Shown one piece after another: positions 42,763 through 51,785 of a stretch of 64,000 nucleotides of DNA. The DNA is from an uncultured Clostridia bacterium. Lineage in GTDB: Bacteria; Bacillota; Clostridia; Oscillospirales; Acutalibacteraceae. The notes under the pieces were generated by a model that was given only the letters and a program-made list of their open reading frames with translations, made no database searches and was not told the origin of the DNA. The position numbers and the translations under genes are program-made. The stretch's first letter is position 1; every line of letters starts with the position of its first letter. The stretch lies in NCBI GenBank assembly GCA_947631705.1, contig CANRMJ010000004.1, positions 1 through 64,000 on the forward strand. Direction: 5' to 3'.

Positions 42763-43662
42763 TTACAGTCCTGTCGTTTCGGCTATGTATTTTCTTGCCT
42801 TAACGGCATATTCAAACGGATTTGCCTTTGCGGGATCCTGCTCTGCCTCAACAACTATCCAGCCCTCATAGCCGCTTTCTTCAAGGATATCAAAAATCGG
42901 CTTAAAATCAACGTCGCCGTCTCCGGGAACAGTGAAAACACCCGCGCGAACCGCATCAAGAAAGCTCATATGATTTGGAACCACCATGTTGTTGTAAACA
43001 TCAAGGCGAACATCTTTAAGATGAACATGCTTAACTCTGCCGGCATACTTTTTGAGCACGGGAACGGGATCTATTCCCGCAAAAGTGAGGTGGCCGCTGT
43101 CAAACAGAAGATAAACAAGCTCCGGGTCTGTAAGCTCCATCAGCTTATCTATTTCCTCAACGGTTTGAACGCCGGTTCCCATATGGTGATGCACCGTGAA
43201 AAACATTCCCTTTGATTTTGCGTAAGCGCCCATCTCGTTAAAGCCTTTAACAACCGTTTTCCACTGCTCATCGGTATAATACGGCTTTTCATCAAGAATT
43301 GATTTATCAAGGCAGCCCTGAATGGAATTGCCCTGCTCGGAAACGCCCACAACCTTCGCGCCGAGCGCATGGAGCTTATCGCAATGCGCCTTAAACGCCT
43401 CAATCGTTTCTTCATACGGCTTTGAGGTTAGATAAGACGAAAACCACGCGTTGCAGATTTGAAGTCCTCGAATATCAAGATATTTTTTGAGAACAGCGGG
43501 ATCGGACGGATATTTGTTTCCGATTTCCGAGCCCTTAAATCCGGCGAGCGCCATTTCGCTGACGCACTGCTCAAATGTGTTTTCGCCGCCGAGATCGGGC
43601 ATATCGTCATTCGTCCAGCCGATAGGCGCAATCGCAAGCTTAACTTTTTTTGAATCCAGCAT
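42763..43662 (-). CDS. iolE: Myo-inosose-2 dehydratase
   Basis: Second step of inositol catabolism: dehydrates 2-keto-myo-inositol to 3D-trihydroxycyclohexane-1,2-dione. TIM-barrel xylose isomerase-like protein with the family start [20 protein letters not shown] and metal-site segments [30 protein letters not shown] and VVEAEQDP. Length (299 aa) is standard. Third gene of iolG-iolD-iolE; an intergenic hairpin precedes it. Confidence 0.95.
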   Translation of the reverse strand: MLDSKKVKLAIAPIGWTNDDMPDLGGENTFEQCVSEMALAGFKGSEIGNKYPSDPAVLKKYLDIRGLQICNAWFSSYLTSKPYEETIEAFKAHCDKLHALGAKVVGVSEQGNSIQGCLDKSILDEKPYYTDEQWKTVVKGFNEMGAYAKSKGMFFTVHHHMGTGVQTVEEIDKLMELTDPELVYLLFDSGHLTFAGIDPVPVLKKYAGRVKHVHLKDVRLDVYNNMVVPNHMSFLDAVRAGVFTVPGDGDVDFKPIFDILEESGYEGWIVVEAEQDPAKANPFEYAVKARKYIAETTGL

Positions 43663-43683
43663 AAGTTTTTCTCCTTAAATCAA

Positions 43684-43711
43684 CCGCCGAAAAACTCGGC
43701 GGCGTTTTTTT
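43684..43711. other. Hairpin in the iolD-iolE gap
   Basis: CCGCCG (43684-43689) pairs with CGGCGG (43697-43702). The T7 tract lies on the + side, so as a terminator it points against the operon; on the minus strand it is followed only by TTGATTT. It may stabilise an mRNA end or reduce iolE expression. Confidence 0.5.
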
Positions 43712-43713
43712 AA

Positions 43714-45567
43714 TTAATAGTCAAAAGTTTCTTTTATGTGCTTTTGCATATCCTCGTAAGCCGCCGCAACGGTTTTGCTCCTTGAAACCTCGGCAACGCC
43801 CACACGCCACCACGATTCAAAGCCCGGAGTCATCGTTTTGGGCAGCACCTTGATATCAAAAACAACCGATTTCGTCTGCTTTTTCGCGTCAATCAGAGCG
43901 GCTCTGAGCTCGTCGGACGTTCTGATTGTGTAGCCCTTTGCTCCGTAGCCCTCCGCGATTTTGGCAAAATCAACGTCTATTTCATCGCCGTCAAGCATAC
44001 CGGTAACGGGATTTCTTGCTCTGAACACGGTTCCGAACGTATCTGTTCCCTGGTTGTTTTGGAGATTTTCAATGCAGCCCCAGCCCATATTGTCAAACAC
44101 GCAAACGTTGATTTTCAGATTTTCCTGAAGAGCCGTGTAAAGCTCCGAATGACCCATAAGGAACGATCCGTCGCCGCAGAAGGCATAAACCTCCTTGTCG
44201 GGCTCGGCGAGCTTTGCGCCGAGAGCGCCGTTTACCTCATAGCCCATATTTGAATAACCGTATTCCATATGATAAGTGCCGCGGTTTTTAGGTCTGAAAA
44301 GGCGCTGCATATCGCCGGGGAGCGAACCGGCAGAGCCGAGCGCTATATCGCTGTCGTCCATAAACTCGTTGATTATGCCGAGCGCAAGAGTCTGATTAAG
44401 ACCTCCCGGAAGTTCAGTGCCGTAGTATTCATCCACAATTGCGTCCCATTCCGCTTTTGCGGCGGCAATTTCATCTGTATAAACCGTTTTGTATCCGTCG
44501 CAGGCGGTGATCAGCGCCGTAAGCGCCTCTTTTGCGTCCGCAACAACTGCCTCCGCGTCCATCTTATAAGCGTCAAACGGGCAGATATTTATGCCCAGCA
44601 CCTTTCTGTTTTCGTTGAAAAGCCACTTTGATGATGTTGTGAAATCCGAAAATCTTGTGCCAACGCCGATAACGAGATCGGCATCTCGGGCTATAACATT
44701 TGCCGCCTTGCCGCCGGTTACGCCGATACCGCCGAGATTGAGCGGATTTTTCCAATCTATAAGTCCTTTGCCCGCCTGCGTTTCGCTTATTGGGATATTA
44801 TATTTTTCCGCAAAGCGCAAAAGCTCTTTTTCCGCGCCGCTGTAGCGAACGCCGCCGCCGCAGATAAGAATGGGCTTTTCGGCGGATTTTATAAGTTTTG
44901 CCGCTCTTTCAAGCTGTGTTTGGGCAATAGGTCTTCTGTCCATATGCCAAACGCGCTTTTTAAGGAAATGCTCCGGATAATCATACGCCTCGCCCTCAAC
45001 ATCCTGCGGCATTGCAAGGCAAACTGCGCCCGTGTCCGCGGGGTCGGTAAGCACTCTCATAGCGTTAAGGCACGCCGTCATAAGCTGTTCGGGTCTTAAA
45101 ATTCTGTCGAAATAATGGCAAACGCCTTTAAACGCGTCCGTAACGGTTCTGCCGTAATTGTCAAAAAACTCAGCCTGCTGCAAAACAGGATCCGGCTGGC
45201 GGCAGGCAAACGTGTCTCCCGGAAGAACAAGCAGCGGAATTCTGTTTGCCGTTGCGCAGCCGCACGCCGTAACCATATTTGTTGCGCCGGGGCCGATTGA
45301 TGAAACGCAGGGAATTATCGCCTTCCTGTCCATCTGCTTTGCGTACGCAACTGCCGCAAGAGCCATATTCTGCTCGTTCTTGCCCTGATAGAATTTCAAA
45401 CCGTGACCGCCCTGCTCAAGCGCCTGACCGACGCCCACAACGCAGCCGTGGCCGAAAATTCCGAAAATGCCCGAAACGAATTTCGTTTCAACGCCGTCAC
45501 ATTCTATGTATTGATTGTCAAGGAACTTAACAAGCGCCTGTGACATTGTCAGTCTTTCTCTTTTCAT
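43714..45567 (-). CDS. iolD: 3D-trihydroxycyclohexane-1,2-dione acylhydrolase
   Basis: Thiamine diphosphate-dependent hydrolase opening the ring in inositol catabolism. ThDP fold motifs: FGHGCVVGVGQALEQ at the N-terminus, SSIGPGATNMVTACG, and the cofactor site GDGSFLMGHSELYTALQ...NMGWGCIENLQ. Length (617 aa) fits IolD. The ORF track starts at TTG 45573; ATG 45567 follows GAGGG at 6 nt and is preferred. The start lies just after the iolG stop, so the two are probably coupled. Confidence 0.95.
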   Translation of the reverse strand: MKRERLTMSQALVKFLDNQYIECDGVETKFVSGIFGIFGHGCVVGVGQALEQGGHGLKFYQGKNEQNMALAAVAYAKQMDRKAIIPCVSSIGPGATNMVTACGCATANRIPLLVLPGDTFACRQPDPVLQQAEFFDNYGRTVTDAFKGVCHYFDRILRPEQLMTACLNAMRVLTDPADTGAVCLAMPQDVEGEAYDYPEHFLKKRVWHMDRRPIAQTQLERAAKLIKSAEKPILICGGGVRYSGAEKELLRFAEKYNIPISETQAGKGLIDWKNPLNLGGIGVTGGKAANVIARDADLVIGVGTRFSDFTTSSKWLFNENRKVLGINICPFDAYKMDAEAVVADAKEALTALITACDGYKTVYTDEIAAAKAEWDAIVDEYYGTELPGGLNQTLALGIINEFMDDSDIALGSAGSLPGDMQRLFRPKNRGTYHMEYGYSNMGYEVNGALGAKLAEPDKEVYAFCGDGSFLMGHSELYTALQENLKINVCVFDNMGWGCIENLQNNQGTDTFGTVFRARNPVTGMLDGDEIDVDFAKIAEGYGAKGYTIRTSDELRAALIDAKKQTKSVVFDIKVLPKTMTPGFESWWRVGVAEVSRSKTVAAAYEDMQKHIKETFDY

Positions 45568-45569
45568 AA

Positions 45570-46583
45570 TCAACCCTCGATTTCCGAAAGCTTAACGGGT
45601 CTGTGCTCCTGAACCGATTTTTTCGCGGCAAGACCGAGACGGAGAGCCTCCAACCCGTCATAAACAGTTGTCTTAGTTGGTTTGTCGTTAAGAACGCAGT
45701 CTATAAACTGTGTCATCTCGTCCGTAAACGACTGCATATACCTCTCAAGGAAGAAATAGAGCGGCTTATCGGAGGTGTTGCCCTCAGCATTAATAAACGA
45801 AACATTCGTCGGCGTGTCATTCGCGGCGGAAGCCTGACCGTTTGAACCGAACACCTCAAGGCGCTGGTCATAACCGTAGGCGGCTCTGCGGCAATTGTCT
45901 ATAACGCCGATTGCGCCGCTCTTGAATTTAAGCGCAACAAGAGCCGTGTCAACATCTCCGGCGTTGCCGATTTCAGGATCCACCATAACGGTTGCGTTTG
46001 CGTAAACCTCTTCCACCTCGCCGCCGATAAAGCGCGCCATATCAAAATCATGCACCGTCATATCAAGGAAAATTCCGCCGGAAACCTTAACATACGCAAT
46101 TGCCGGCGGCTCGGGATCGCGGCTTGTGATTTTTATGGTTTGAAGATTGCCTATCTTGCCCTCCTCGGCAAGCTTTTTGATTTGGGCAAAGTTATGGTCG
46201 TATCTTCTGTTAAAGCCTATCTGAAGTTTAACGCCCGCCTTGTTTACCGCGTCTATAACCTTTTTTATTTTCGCAACGGTTAAATCAACGGGCTTTTCGC
46301 AGAAAATGTGCTTTCCCGCGGCGGCAGCCTCGCAGGCTATATCAGCGTGTGTATCTGTTGACGAGCATATAAGAACCGCCTGAATTTCGGGGTTCTCAAG
46401 AATTTTATGATAATCCTTATAATAATTTTTAATTCCAAGTTCCTCTGCAAGCTTTTTGGCTCCGTCCTCATAAAGATCCGAAACAGCAACTATTTCAGCC
46501 TGCGGAATGTGATAAGTGATTGATTTGGCATGCACCCGGCCGATGCGTCCGGCACCGATAATGCCTACTTTGAGCTTTTGCAT
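45570..46583 (-). CDS. iolG: Inositol 2-dehydrogenase
   Basis: NAD-dependent GFO/IDH/MocA family enzyme oxidising myo-inositol to 2-keto-myo-inositol. Rossmann motif VGIIGAGRIGRVHAKSI, EKPVDLT (catalytic-domain lysine), and SGGIFLDMTVHDFDMARFI with the conserved DxxxH region. First gene of the operon; GAGG precedes the ATG. No iolB, iolC, iolJ, transporter or regulator is present in the window, so the rest of the pathway must be elsewhere or lacking. Confidence 0.93.
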   Translation of the reverse strand: MQKLKVGIIGAGRIGRVHAKSITYHIPQAEIVAVSDLYEDGAKKLAEELGIKNYYKDYHKILENPEIQAVLICSSTDTHADIACEAAAAGKHIFCEKPVDLTVAKIKKVIDAVNKAGVKLQIGFNRRYDHNFAQIKKLAEEGKIGNLQTIKITSRDPEPPAIAYVKVSGGIFLDMTVHDFDMARFIGGEVEEVYANATVMVDPEIGNAGDVDTALVALKFKSGAIGVIDNCRRAAYGYDQRLEVFGSNGQASAANDTPTNVSFINAEGNTSDKPLYFFLERYMQSFTDEMTQFIDCVLNDKPTKTTVYDGLEALRLGLAAKKSVQEHRPVKLSEIEG

Positions 46584-46619
46584 ATTGATTACCTCTTTAT
46601 TCTTATTTTGTTCGGCTCT

Positions 46620-46633
46620 CTGCCGTTTGGCAG
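46620..46633. promoter_or_regulatory. Operator-like dyad before iolG
   Basis: CTGCC-GTTT-GGCAG, perfect 5-bp arms, located directly downstream of the iol promoter -10 on the minus strand. The position fits a repressor site over the transcription start. Confidence 0.4.
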
Positions 46634-46637
46634 TATA

Positions 46638-46666
46638 ATAATATCACACACGTAATTCTATTTCAA
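46638..46666 (-). promoter_or_regulatory. Promoter of the iol operon
   Basis: On the minus strand -35 TTGAAA (46661-46666), 17-nt spacer, extended -10 TGA-TATTAT (46638-46643), about 55 nt before iolG. Confidence 0.65.
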
Positions 46667-46725
46667 GACGAAGAGCGAATTTATTATTAATATTTAATTT
46701 ACAGATTAGTAAGAATAAAATCATA

Positions 46726-46754
46726 TTGCATTGATAATATTTTGATTGTATAAT
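46726..46754 (+). promoter_or_regulatory. Promoter of the TSCPD/GH36/lepB unit
   Basis: -35 TTGCAT (46726-46731), 17-nt spacer, -10 TATAAT (46749-46754), about 50 nt before the TSCPD gene. Divergent from the iol promoter. Confidence 0.65.
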
Positions 46755-46809
46755 ATTTAGTTGTGGGGGAATATCCCGCGGCATAAATCATTGCGAAAGG
46801 ACGATGAAA

Positions 46810-47064
46810 ATGACATATTCATATAAAACCACGGGCACTTGCTCGCGTGAAATCGTTGTGGACGTTGATGAAAACGGAGTTTTAAAGGACGTTAAATTTG
46901 CGGGCGGCTGCAACGGAAATTTGCAGGGCATAGCAAGACTTGTGCGCGGACTTAAAATAGACGAGGTTATAGAAAAGCTTGAGGGCGTAAAATGCGGACC
47001 GCGCCCCACCTCTTGCCCCGACCAGCTTGCAAGGGCGTTAAAAGAAGTAAAGGAAAAAATTTGA
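46810..47064 (+). CDS. TSCPD domain protein (TIGR03905-type)
   Basis: Small (about 85 aa) protein of the TSCPD family, named for the conserved TSCPDQLARAL near its end; TTGTCSREI, VKFAGGCNGNL and KCGPRP carry further conserved cysteines. The domain also occurs as the C-terminal zinc-binding part of some ribonucleotide reductases; the role of the stand-alone form is unknown. ATG 46810 is 8 nt after AAAGGA, whereas ATG 46804 is too close to it. First gene of a run that continues with a glycosidase. Confidence 0.9.
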   Translation: MTYSYKTTGTCSREIVVDVDENGVLKDVKFAGGCNGNLQGIARLVRGLKIDEVIEKLEGVKCGPRPTSCPDQLARALKEVKEKI

Positions 47065-47065
47065 T

Positions 47066-49417
47066 ATGTTTAAGCTAAAAAGCAAAAGCCTTGAAAGAGA
47101 ATTCAAGGTTACGGACGGAGCGCTTTTTGCTTCGCAGATAATAAACAGCGATTCCGGGATGCAGTTTGTTCCTGACGGAAACGGCTCTGAATTCGCGATA
47201 AGATTCGCGGACGGAGACGAGTTTACGTCAAAAGGTCTTCAGGTAACGGAAAGCGCCGAAAAAGACGGAAGGCTGTTTTTCCGTTTCAAGGAAACAATGG
47301 GCACAACCGTAACGATGAGCTTTCGCGTTTCCAAAGATAATTCAACTATAGAAAAACAGCTTGCCGTTAAACAGAGCACTCCTAAAATCATTGATTACAT
47401 AGCGCTTGAAAACGTGGGAATAATAAATTCCCGGTCGTCCTTTTCGGTTCAGGGCGGCAAAACTGAGGCAGGCGAATATTATTCAAATCTCGGCCAGCCG
47501 TTTTATATAGACAGCTTGTTTTTCGGCTGCGAATTTCCCGCAACCAAAAACATAATTGCCCACGGCAGAGGTCAAATCCTGTATTATATCGGCAAAAGCG
47601 CCGAGCAGCAGATAATCTGCCCCGTAACCGTTATGGGAGGCGCGAAGGGTTGCTCCCTGCCGGAGCTTCAAAGCGCTTTTTATGAATATATTTCGGGCAT
47701 TGCCCTGCCAACGCCTTACAGACTTCAATACAACACCTGGTACGACAGAATGATGAATATTGACGCGGACAATATTCAAAAGGCGTTTTACGATGTTGAA
47801 AAGCAGCTTTCCTCTCACGGCGTGCCGCCGCTTGACGGCTATGTTGCAGACGACGGCTGGAATAATTACAACGGCAATTTCTGGCACTACAATCAAAACA
47901 AGTTTCCAAACGGCTTTCTTGACGCAAGTCAGGCCGCTAAAAGTCTCGGCAGTGAGTTCGGGCTTTGGCTGGGTCCGCGCGGCGGATATAATTTCAATCA
48001 CAAATTTGCCAAAAAAATCGAAAAAAAGGGCTTTGGTTATTACAACGCGCAGGCGGACGATATCTGCGTTGCCTCGGAAAAATATCTTAAAAATCTTGAG
48101 GAATTCCTTGTTAAAACAACAAAGGAAAACGATATTTCCTATTGGAAGTTAGACGGCTTTTGCCTTAAACCCTGCCTGAATTCCAATCACGACCACATTA
48201 CGGGCGGCGACCACGAGATGTATATGGTTACGGAAATGTGGAGCCGCTGGATTAAAATTTTCAGAGCGCTGCACACGGTTCGCGCAAAGCAGGGCAAAAA
48301 AATGTGGATAAATATGACATGTTACGCAAACCCCTCTCCGTGGTGGCTTCAATACGTTAATTCCATTTGGCTGCAAAACAGCGCCGATATCGGCTTCGCG
48401 AATAATTATCCCAAGAACCGCCAGGCACAGGTTGACTCTGAAATCACGTACCGCGATTCCGTTTATTACGATTTTCTTGTTACGAGAGGGCTTCAGCTTC
48501 CGCTTTCGAACATATATAATCATGAGCCGATTTACGGTCACGAGGCTCATCTTGATTACACGGATGAGGAATTTGAAAAGGCTATGTATTGGAACGCCTG
48601 CCGCGGCGCGGCGCTAAACGAGCTTTATATCTCGGAGAGCATGATGAACGATAAAAAGTGGAATATGCTTTCAAACGTTCTTCGCTGGCAGCGCGGAAGT
48701 TTTCACATTCTTAAAAACGCCATGTTCCTCGGAGGAGATCCCGCGGAAAACAACATATACTGCTACGCCTCGTGGACGCGCGACGGAGAAGGCGTTATCG
48801 CGCTGAGAAACCCGTCTGACGAATCGGCGCCGCTCACGCTTACGCTCAACAAGCTGATGGGTTGCCCCGAAACGCTGAAAAACGCAAAGCATTGGGTGGT
48901 TTACGGCAGGGATATCGCAAACGCCGCGGATTCTTACAGCTACAACGATAAGATCCACCTTTCGCTCGCTCCCTTTGAGGTTAAAATTTTTCAGTTCGGC
49001 GCGGAATATCCCGCCAATGAAAACGAGAGCGTAAACGATTTTACAATCAGCTTTGATTACAGCGGCAGGGATTCTCTTATCTGCCAAAACAACGATATTA
49101 TGATAAGCATTGAAAAAGGCTGTGTAAACGCCTGCGCCGGTTCGCTGAGGCTTAAATCCGAAAGCATAATAAGCTCCACAAACCACAAAATAACAATCGT
49201 GCGCGAAAAGAACAAAATGCTTAAAATATATATTGATAACTTCCTTGACTGCTCCGGCTATGACAGGCGCGCAAAGGCGGAAATCTCCTTAAACGGTCTT
49301 TCGAGCTACGCGGCAAATTTCAAGGTTATACCGTCGGCAACTCCGTATAACCAGATTATCACGCTTGCCGATATACTAAAAAGAAGAAAGCGAATTTTCA
49401 GGAAGGGGACTGAATGA
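47066..49417 (+). CDS. GH36-like glycosidase with C-terminal beta-sandwich
   Basis: Clan-D glycosidase, most like family 36 alpha-galactosidases. N-terminal beta-sandwich (about residues 1-210), then a TIM barrel with LQYNTWYDRMM, YVADDGWNNYNG, FGLWLGPRGGY and SYWKLDGF, where the Asp matches the GH36 nucleophile position (K-x-D). MWINMTCYANPSPWW and LSNIYNHEPIYGH are further active-site segments. The last 110 or so residues look like an added laminin-G/concanavalin-type sandwich. No signal peptide, so it acts in the cytoplasm. Exact sugar specificity is uncertain and some relatives are not alpha-galactosidases. Confidence 0.78.
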   Translation: MFKLKSKSLEREFKVTDGALFASQIINSDSGMQFVPDGNGSEFAIRFADGDEFTSKGLQVTESAEKDGRLFFRFKETMGTTVTMSFRVSKDNSTIEKQLAVKQSTPKIIDYIALENVGIINSRSSFSVQGGKTEAGEYYSNLGQPFYIDSLFFGCEFPATKNIIAHGRGQILYYIGKSAEQQIICPVTVMGGAKGCSLPELQSAFYEYISGIALPTPYRLQYNTWYDRMMNIDADNIQKAFYDVEKQLSSHGVPPLDGYVADDGWNNYNGNFWHYNQNKFPNGFLDASQAAKSLGSEFGLWLGPRGGYNFNHKFAKKIEKKGFGYYNAQADDICVASEKYLKNLEEFLVKTTKENDISYWKLDGFCLKPCLNSNHDHITGGDHEMYMVTEMWSRWIKIFRALHTVRAKQGKKMWINMTCYANPSPWWLQYVNSIWLQNSADIGFANNYPKNRQAQVDSEITYRDSVYYDFLVTRGLQLPLSNIYNHEPIYGHEAHLDYTDEEFEKAMYWNACRGAALNELYISESMMNDKKWNMLSNVLRWQRGSFHILKNAMFLGGDPAENNIYCYASWTRDGEGVIALRNPSDESAPLTLTLNKLMGCPETLKNAKHWVVYGRDIANAADSYSYNDKIHLSLAPFEVKIFQFGAEYPANENESVNDFTISFDYSGRDSLICQNNDIMISIEKGCVNACAGSLRLKSESIISSTNHKITIVREKNKMLKIYIDNFLDCSGYDRRAKAEISLNGLSSYAANFKVIPSATPYNQIITLADILKRRKRIFRKGTE

Positions 49418-50574
49418 AAATGAATTGCAAAAAATGCGGTTGCAGCACTCTTATAGAGGAGGGGGATTGGCTCCGCTGCCCTCAGTGCGGCGCGGAATAC
49501 TTCAACACAAAAATCACTCCCGAACTCAGTGTTACGGAAAAAATAGATTTAATAGATAACGGCGGTTTAACAGAAACGCAGGCAGAGAAAGCCGTTTCGG
49601 CTTTCTCGGAAAAAAGCGTTGCCCCGTCTGAAGAGAGCGCGCGCGAAGAGCCCGAAAAGGAGAATTCCGAATTCACCGTTACGGAGCTGCCTGTTTCGCG
49701 CGCGGACAGCGGGGAGCTTGAAGAAACCTCGCCGGAAAAGCCGGAGGAAAGCGGTTTTGAGGCTGATGAGGAATTTCACAAAGCGGAACAAGACGATGCG
49801 ACTTCAAACACACAGGCGCAAAACTCCCCCGCCGAAGAGAACGCGGAATCGTTCCCTAACGCCGCAAACAACACGCAGGAAACCGAGAAAGGCACTGAAA
49901 CCGAGAAAAAAAAGCCAAGCAAATTTAAGGAAGTTGTTGATTTCCTGCTGCCGATAGTTATTGCCGTTGTTATAGCCGAGCTGCTCAAAATATTTGTGTT
50001 CGCGAACGCGATAGTTCCAACCGGCTCCATGATTGCAACTATCAACGAGAAAGACAGAATTATCGCCAGCAGGCTTGCGTATATCTCAGACGATCCCGAA
50101 AGATACGACATCATTATGTTTTATTTTCCCGATGATGAAACGCAGCCCTTCGTTAAGCGCGTTATAGGTCTGCCGGGAGATACGGTTTCTATGACAAACG
50201 GCGTTGTTTACATTGCCGATGAAAGCGGAAAGGTTTATCAAACAGACCAGAGCTTTGTTAATCCCGAAGACACGCCGACCGGCAATTTTGAAGAGATTTA
50301 CATTCCCAAAAAAGGCGAGATCATAACAACCGACGGCGATTACTGTTATGCTGAGAACGGCGCAAATGTCGGCGGAATGAACTTTTTAAAGAAATACTGC
50401 GAGCAGAATAAAAACGGAACATACACCGTTTCCGATAATCTTTATTTTGTTATGGGCGACAACAGAAACAACTCTCACGATTCAAGAGCATGGGAAAACA
50501 AATATGTTGCCAAGGATAAGATTATGGGCAAGGTGCTTTTCAGATACTATCCTGGCTTTGAAATGCTTAAATAA
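49414..50574 (+). CDS. lepB: Signal peptidase I with N-terminal zinc ribbon
   Basis: Membrane protease removing signal peptides. The catalytic core starts at about residue 180 with one membrane helix (LLPIVIAVVIAELLKIFVF); Ser is in PTGSM (about 204), Lys in FVKRVIGLPGD (about 247), and box E is MGDNRNNSHDSR. Unusual is the first 40 residues: CKKCGC...RCPQCGAEYF, a four-cysteine zinc ribbon, joined by about 130 acidic, Glu/Ser-rich residues. Start overlaps the stop of the glycosidase gene (ATGA) with GGAAGGGG upstream. A hairpin follows. Confidence 0.92.
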   Translation: MKMNCKKCGCSTLIEEGDWLRCPQCGAEYFNTKITPELSVTEKIDLIDNGGLTETQAEKAVSAFSEKSVAPSEESAREEPEKENSEFTVTELPVSRADSGELEETSPEKPEESGFEADEEFHKAEQDDATSNTQAQNSPAEENAESFPNAANNTQETEKGTETEKKKPSKFKEVVDFLLPIVIAVVIAELLKIFVFANAIVPTGSMIATINEKDRIIASRLAYISDDPERYDIIMFYFPDDETQPFVKRVIGLPGDTVSMTNGVVYIADESGKVYQTDQSFVNPEDTPTGNFEEIYIPKKGEIITTDGDYCYAENGANVGGMNFLKKYCEQNKNGTYTVSDNLYFVMGDNRNNSHDSRAWENKYVAKDKIMGKVLFRYYPGFEMLK

Positions 50575-50581
50575 TGTGTAA

Positions 50582-50606
50582 AACCGCCCGCGTCGTTCGG
50601 GCGGTT
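50582..50606 (+). terminator. Hairpin after lepB
   Basis: AACCGCCCG (50582-50590) pairs perfectly with CGGGCGGTT (50598-50606), 9-bp stem and 7-nt loop, but only AAATCTTATAAT follows. A partial terminator or processing site; it shows that the ORF-track start of the next gene at 50574 is wrong. Confidence 0.6.
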
Positions 50607-50636
50607 AAATCTTATAATATAAAAGGCTTTGATTTT

Positions 50637-51734
50637 ATGACATTGAATTTTAAAAACGGCTCTTTTAAAATTTTGCAGATCGCCGATGTTCAGGAGGGAG
50701 CGCGCGTCAGCGCCGACACTATTGAGCTTATAAACGCCGCTCTTAGCAGGGAAAATCCCGATCTTGCCGTTTTTTCGGGCGATCAGATATGGGGCAGGCA
50801 CAGCTTTAAGGGCAGCGCCGAAAAGGCGGAAAGGGTTTTGCGCGAAATAACCGCGCCTGTAACACAAAGAAATATCCCGTTTGCCGTTTGCTTCGGAAAT
50901 CACGACAGGCAGGTTGGTCTTTCTAACGAGAGGCAGTTTGAGATTTACAAAAAATTCAGCGGCTTTGTCGGCGAAAACACCTCCGGCGCAGACGGCTGCG
51001 CAAATCAGGTTATAGAAATCGCCGACGGCGGCAGAGTTAAATATCTGCTCTATCTTTTAGACAGCCATTCGAGCCTTAAAACGGGCGGCTACGACTCTGT
51101 GCATAAAAATCAAATCGAATGGTATAAAAAAACGCGCGATGAATACGAAAAAGCGAACGGCGGCGTTTTGCCGTCTGTTGTAATTCAGCATATCCCCGTG
51201 CAGGAAGTAACGGAGCTTTTAAAAGAGGTTAAAAAGGGCGAAAAGGGCGCCGTGCAGGGCTTTCGCAGGCACGCCGGCAAATGGTTTATTCTTGACGAAA
51301 GCAAAATCAACAAAGGCGGCTTTATGCGGGAATCACCCGCCGATCCTGAGGAAAACAGCGGCGAGTTTAACGCCATGGCGGAAAAAGGCGATGTTCGCGG
51401 AATTTATTTCGGTCACGATCACAACAATTCTTTTCACGGCAAGGTGCGTGGAATAGACCTTGGCTACACGCAGGGAGCGGGCTTTCACGTTTACGGTCCC
51501 GGTCTTGACCGAGGAGTGAGAATCATTGAGCTTAAAACAGACGGAACACTTAATACATACGATTTGAGATACAGGGATATCGTGGGTAAAAAGGTTAAGG
51601 AAAAGCTGCGCTATGCCGTTATCTCAATTATGCCTACAAATGTATACGACGCTTTTCACAGAGCGATCAAGGCGGCGGGAATACTTGCCGCCGCGGCAAT
51701 AGCGGCAGCGGTTATAATTTTGATATGCCGTTAA
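50637..51734 (+). CDS. Calcineurin-like metallophosphoesterase with C-terminal membrane helix
   Basis: Two-metal phosphoesterase. Motifs in order: LQIADVQE, VFSGDQIWG, CFGNHDRQ, VIQHIPVQE and YFGHDHNN; the first block has Q/E where DxH is usual, so one metal ligand may differ. Ends with a hydrophobic helix (GILAAAAIAAAVIILI), indicating tail anchoring. Resembles purple-acid/Icc-like phosphatases; substrate unknown. ATG 50637 has AAAGG 11 nt upstream and follows the hairpin. Confidence 0.88.
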   Translation: MTLNFKNGSFKILQIADVQEGARVSADTIELINAALSRENPDLAVFSGDQIWGRHSFKGSAEKAERVLREITAPVTQRNIPFAVCFGNHDRQVGLSNERQFEIYKKFSGFVGENTSGADGCANQVIEIADGGRVKYLLYLLDSHSSLKTGGYDSVHKNQIEWYKKTRDEYEKANGGVLPSVVIQHIPVQEVTELLKEVKKGEKGAVQGFRRHAGKWFILDESKINKGGFMRESPADPEENSGEFNAMAEKGDVRGIYFGHDHNNSFHGKVRGIDLGYTQGAGFHVYGPGLDRGVRIIELKTDGTLNTYDLRYRDIVGKKVKEKLRYAVISIMPTNVYDAFHRAIKAAGILAAAAIAAAVIILICR

Positions 51735-51748
51735 TCGGCAAAAAAACG

Positions 51749-51785
51749 CGCGGAAAGAAAAAATTCATTCCGCGTTGATTTTTTT
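51749..51785. terminator. Convergent terminator after the metallophosphoesterase
   Basis: CGCGGAA (51749-51755) pairs with TTCCGCG (51768-51774), then TTGATTTTTTT on +. The right arm and T tract are also the last codons of the convergent APH-fold gene. Confidence 0.75.

Noticed and set aside
43684-43711. Terminator of iolD
   Set aside because: The T tract is on the wrong strand for the operon; on the minus strand only a weak T-rich run follows, so the genes are still treated as one operon.
50574-50636. Upstream start of the metallophosphoesterase
   Set aside because: Lies in the hairpin after lepB and adds residues unlike the family; ATG 50637 is preferred.
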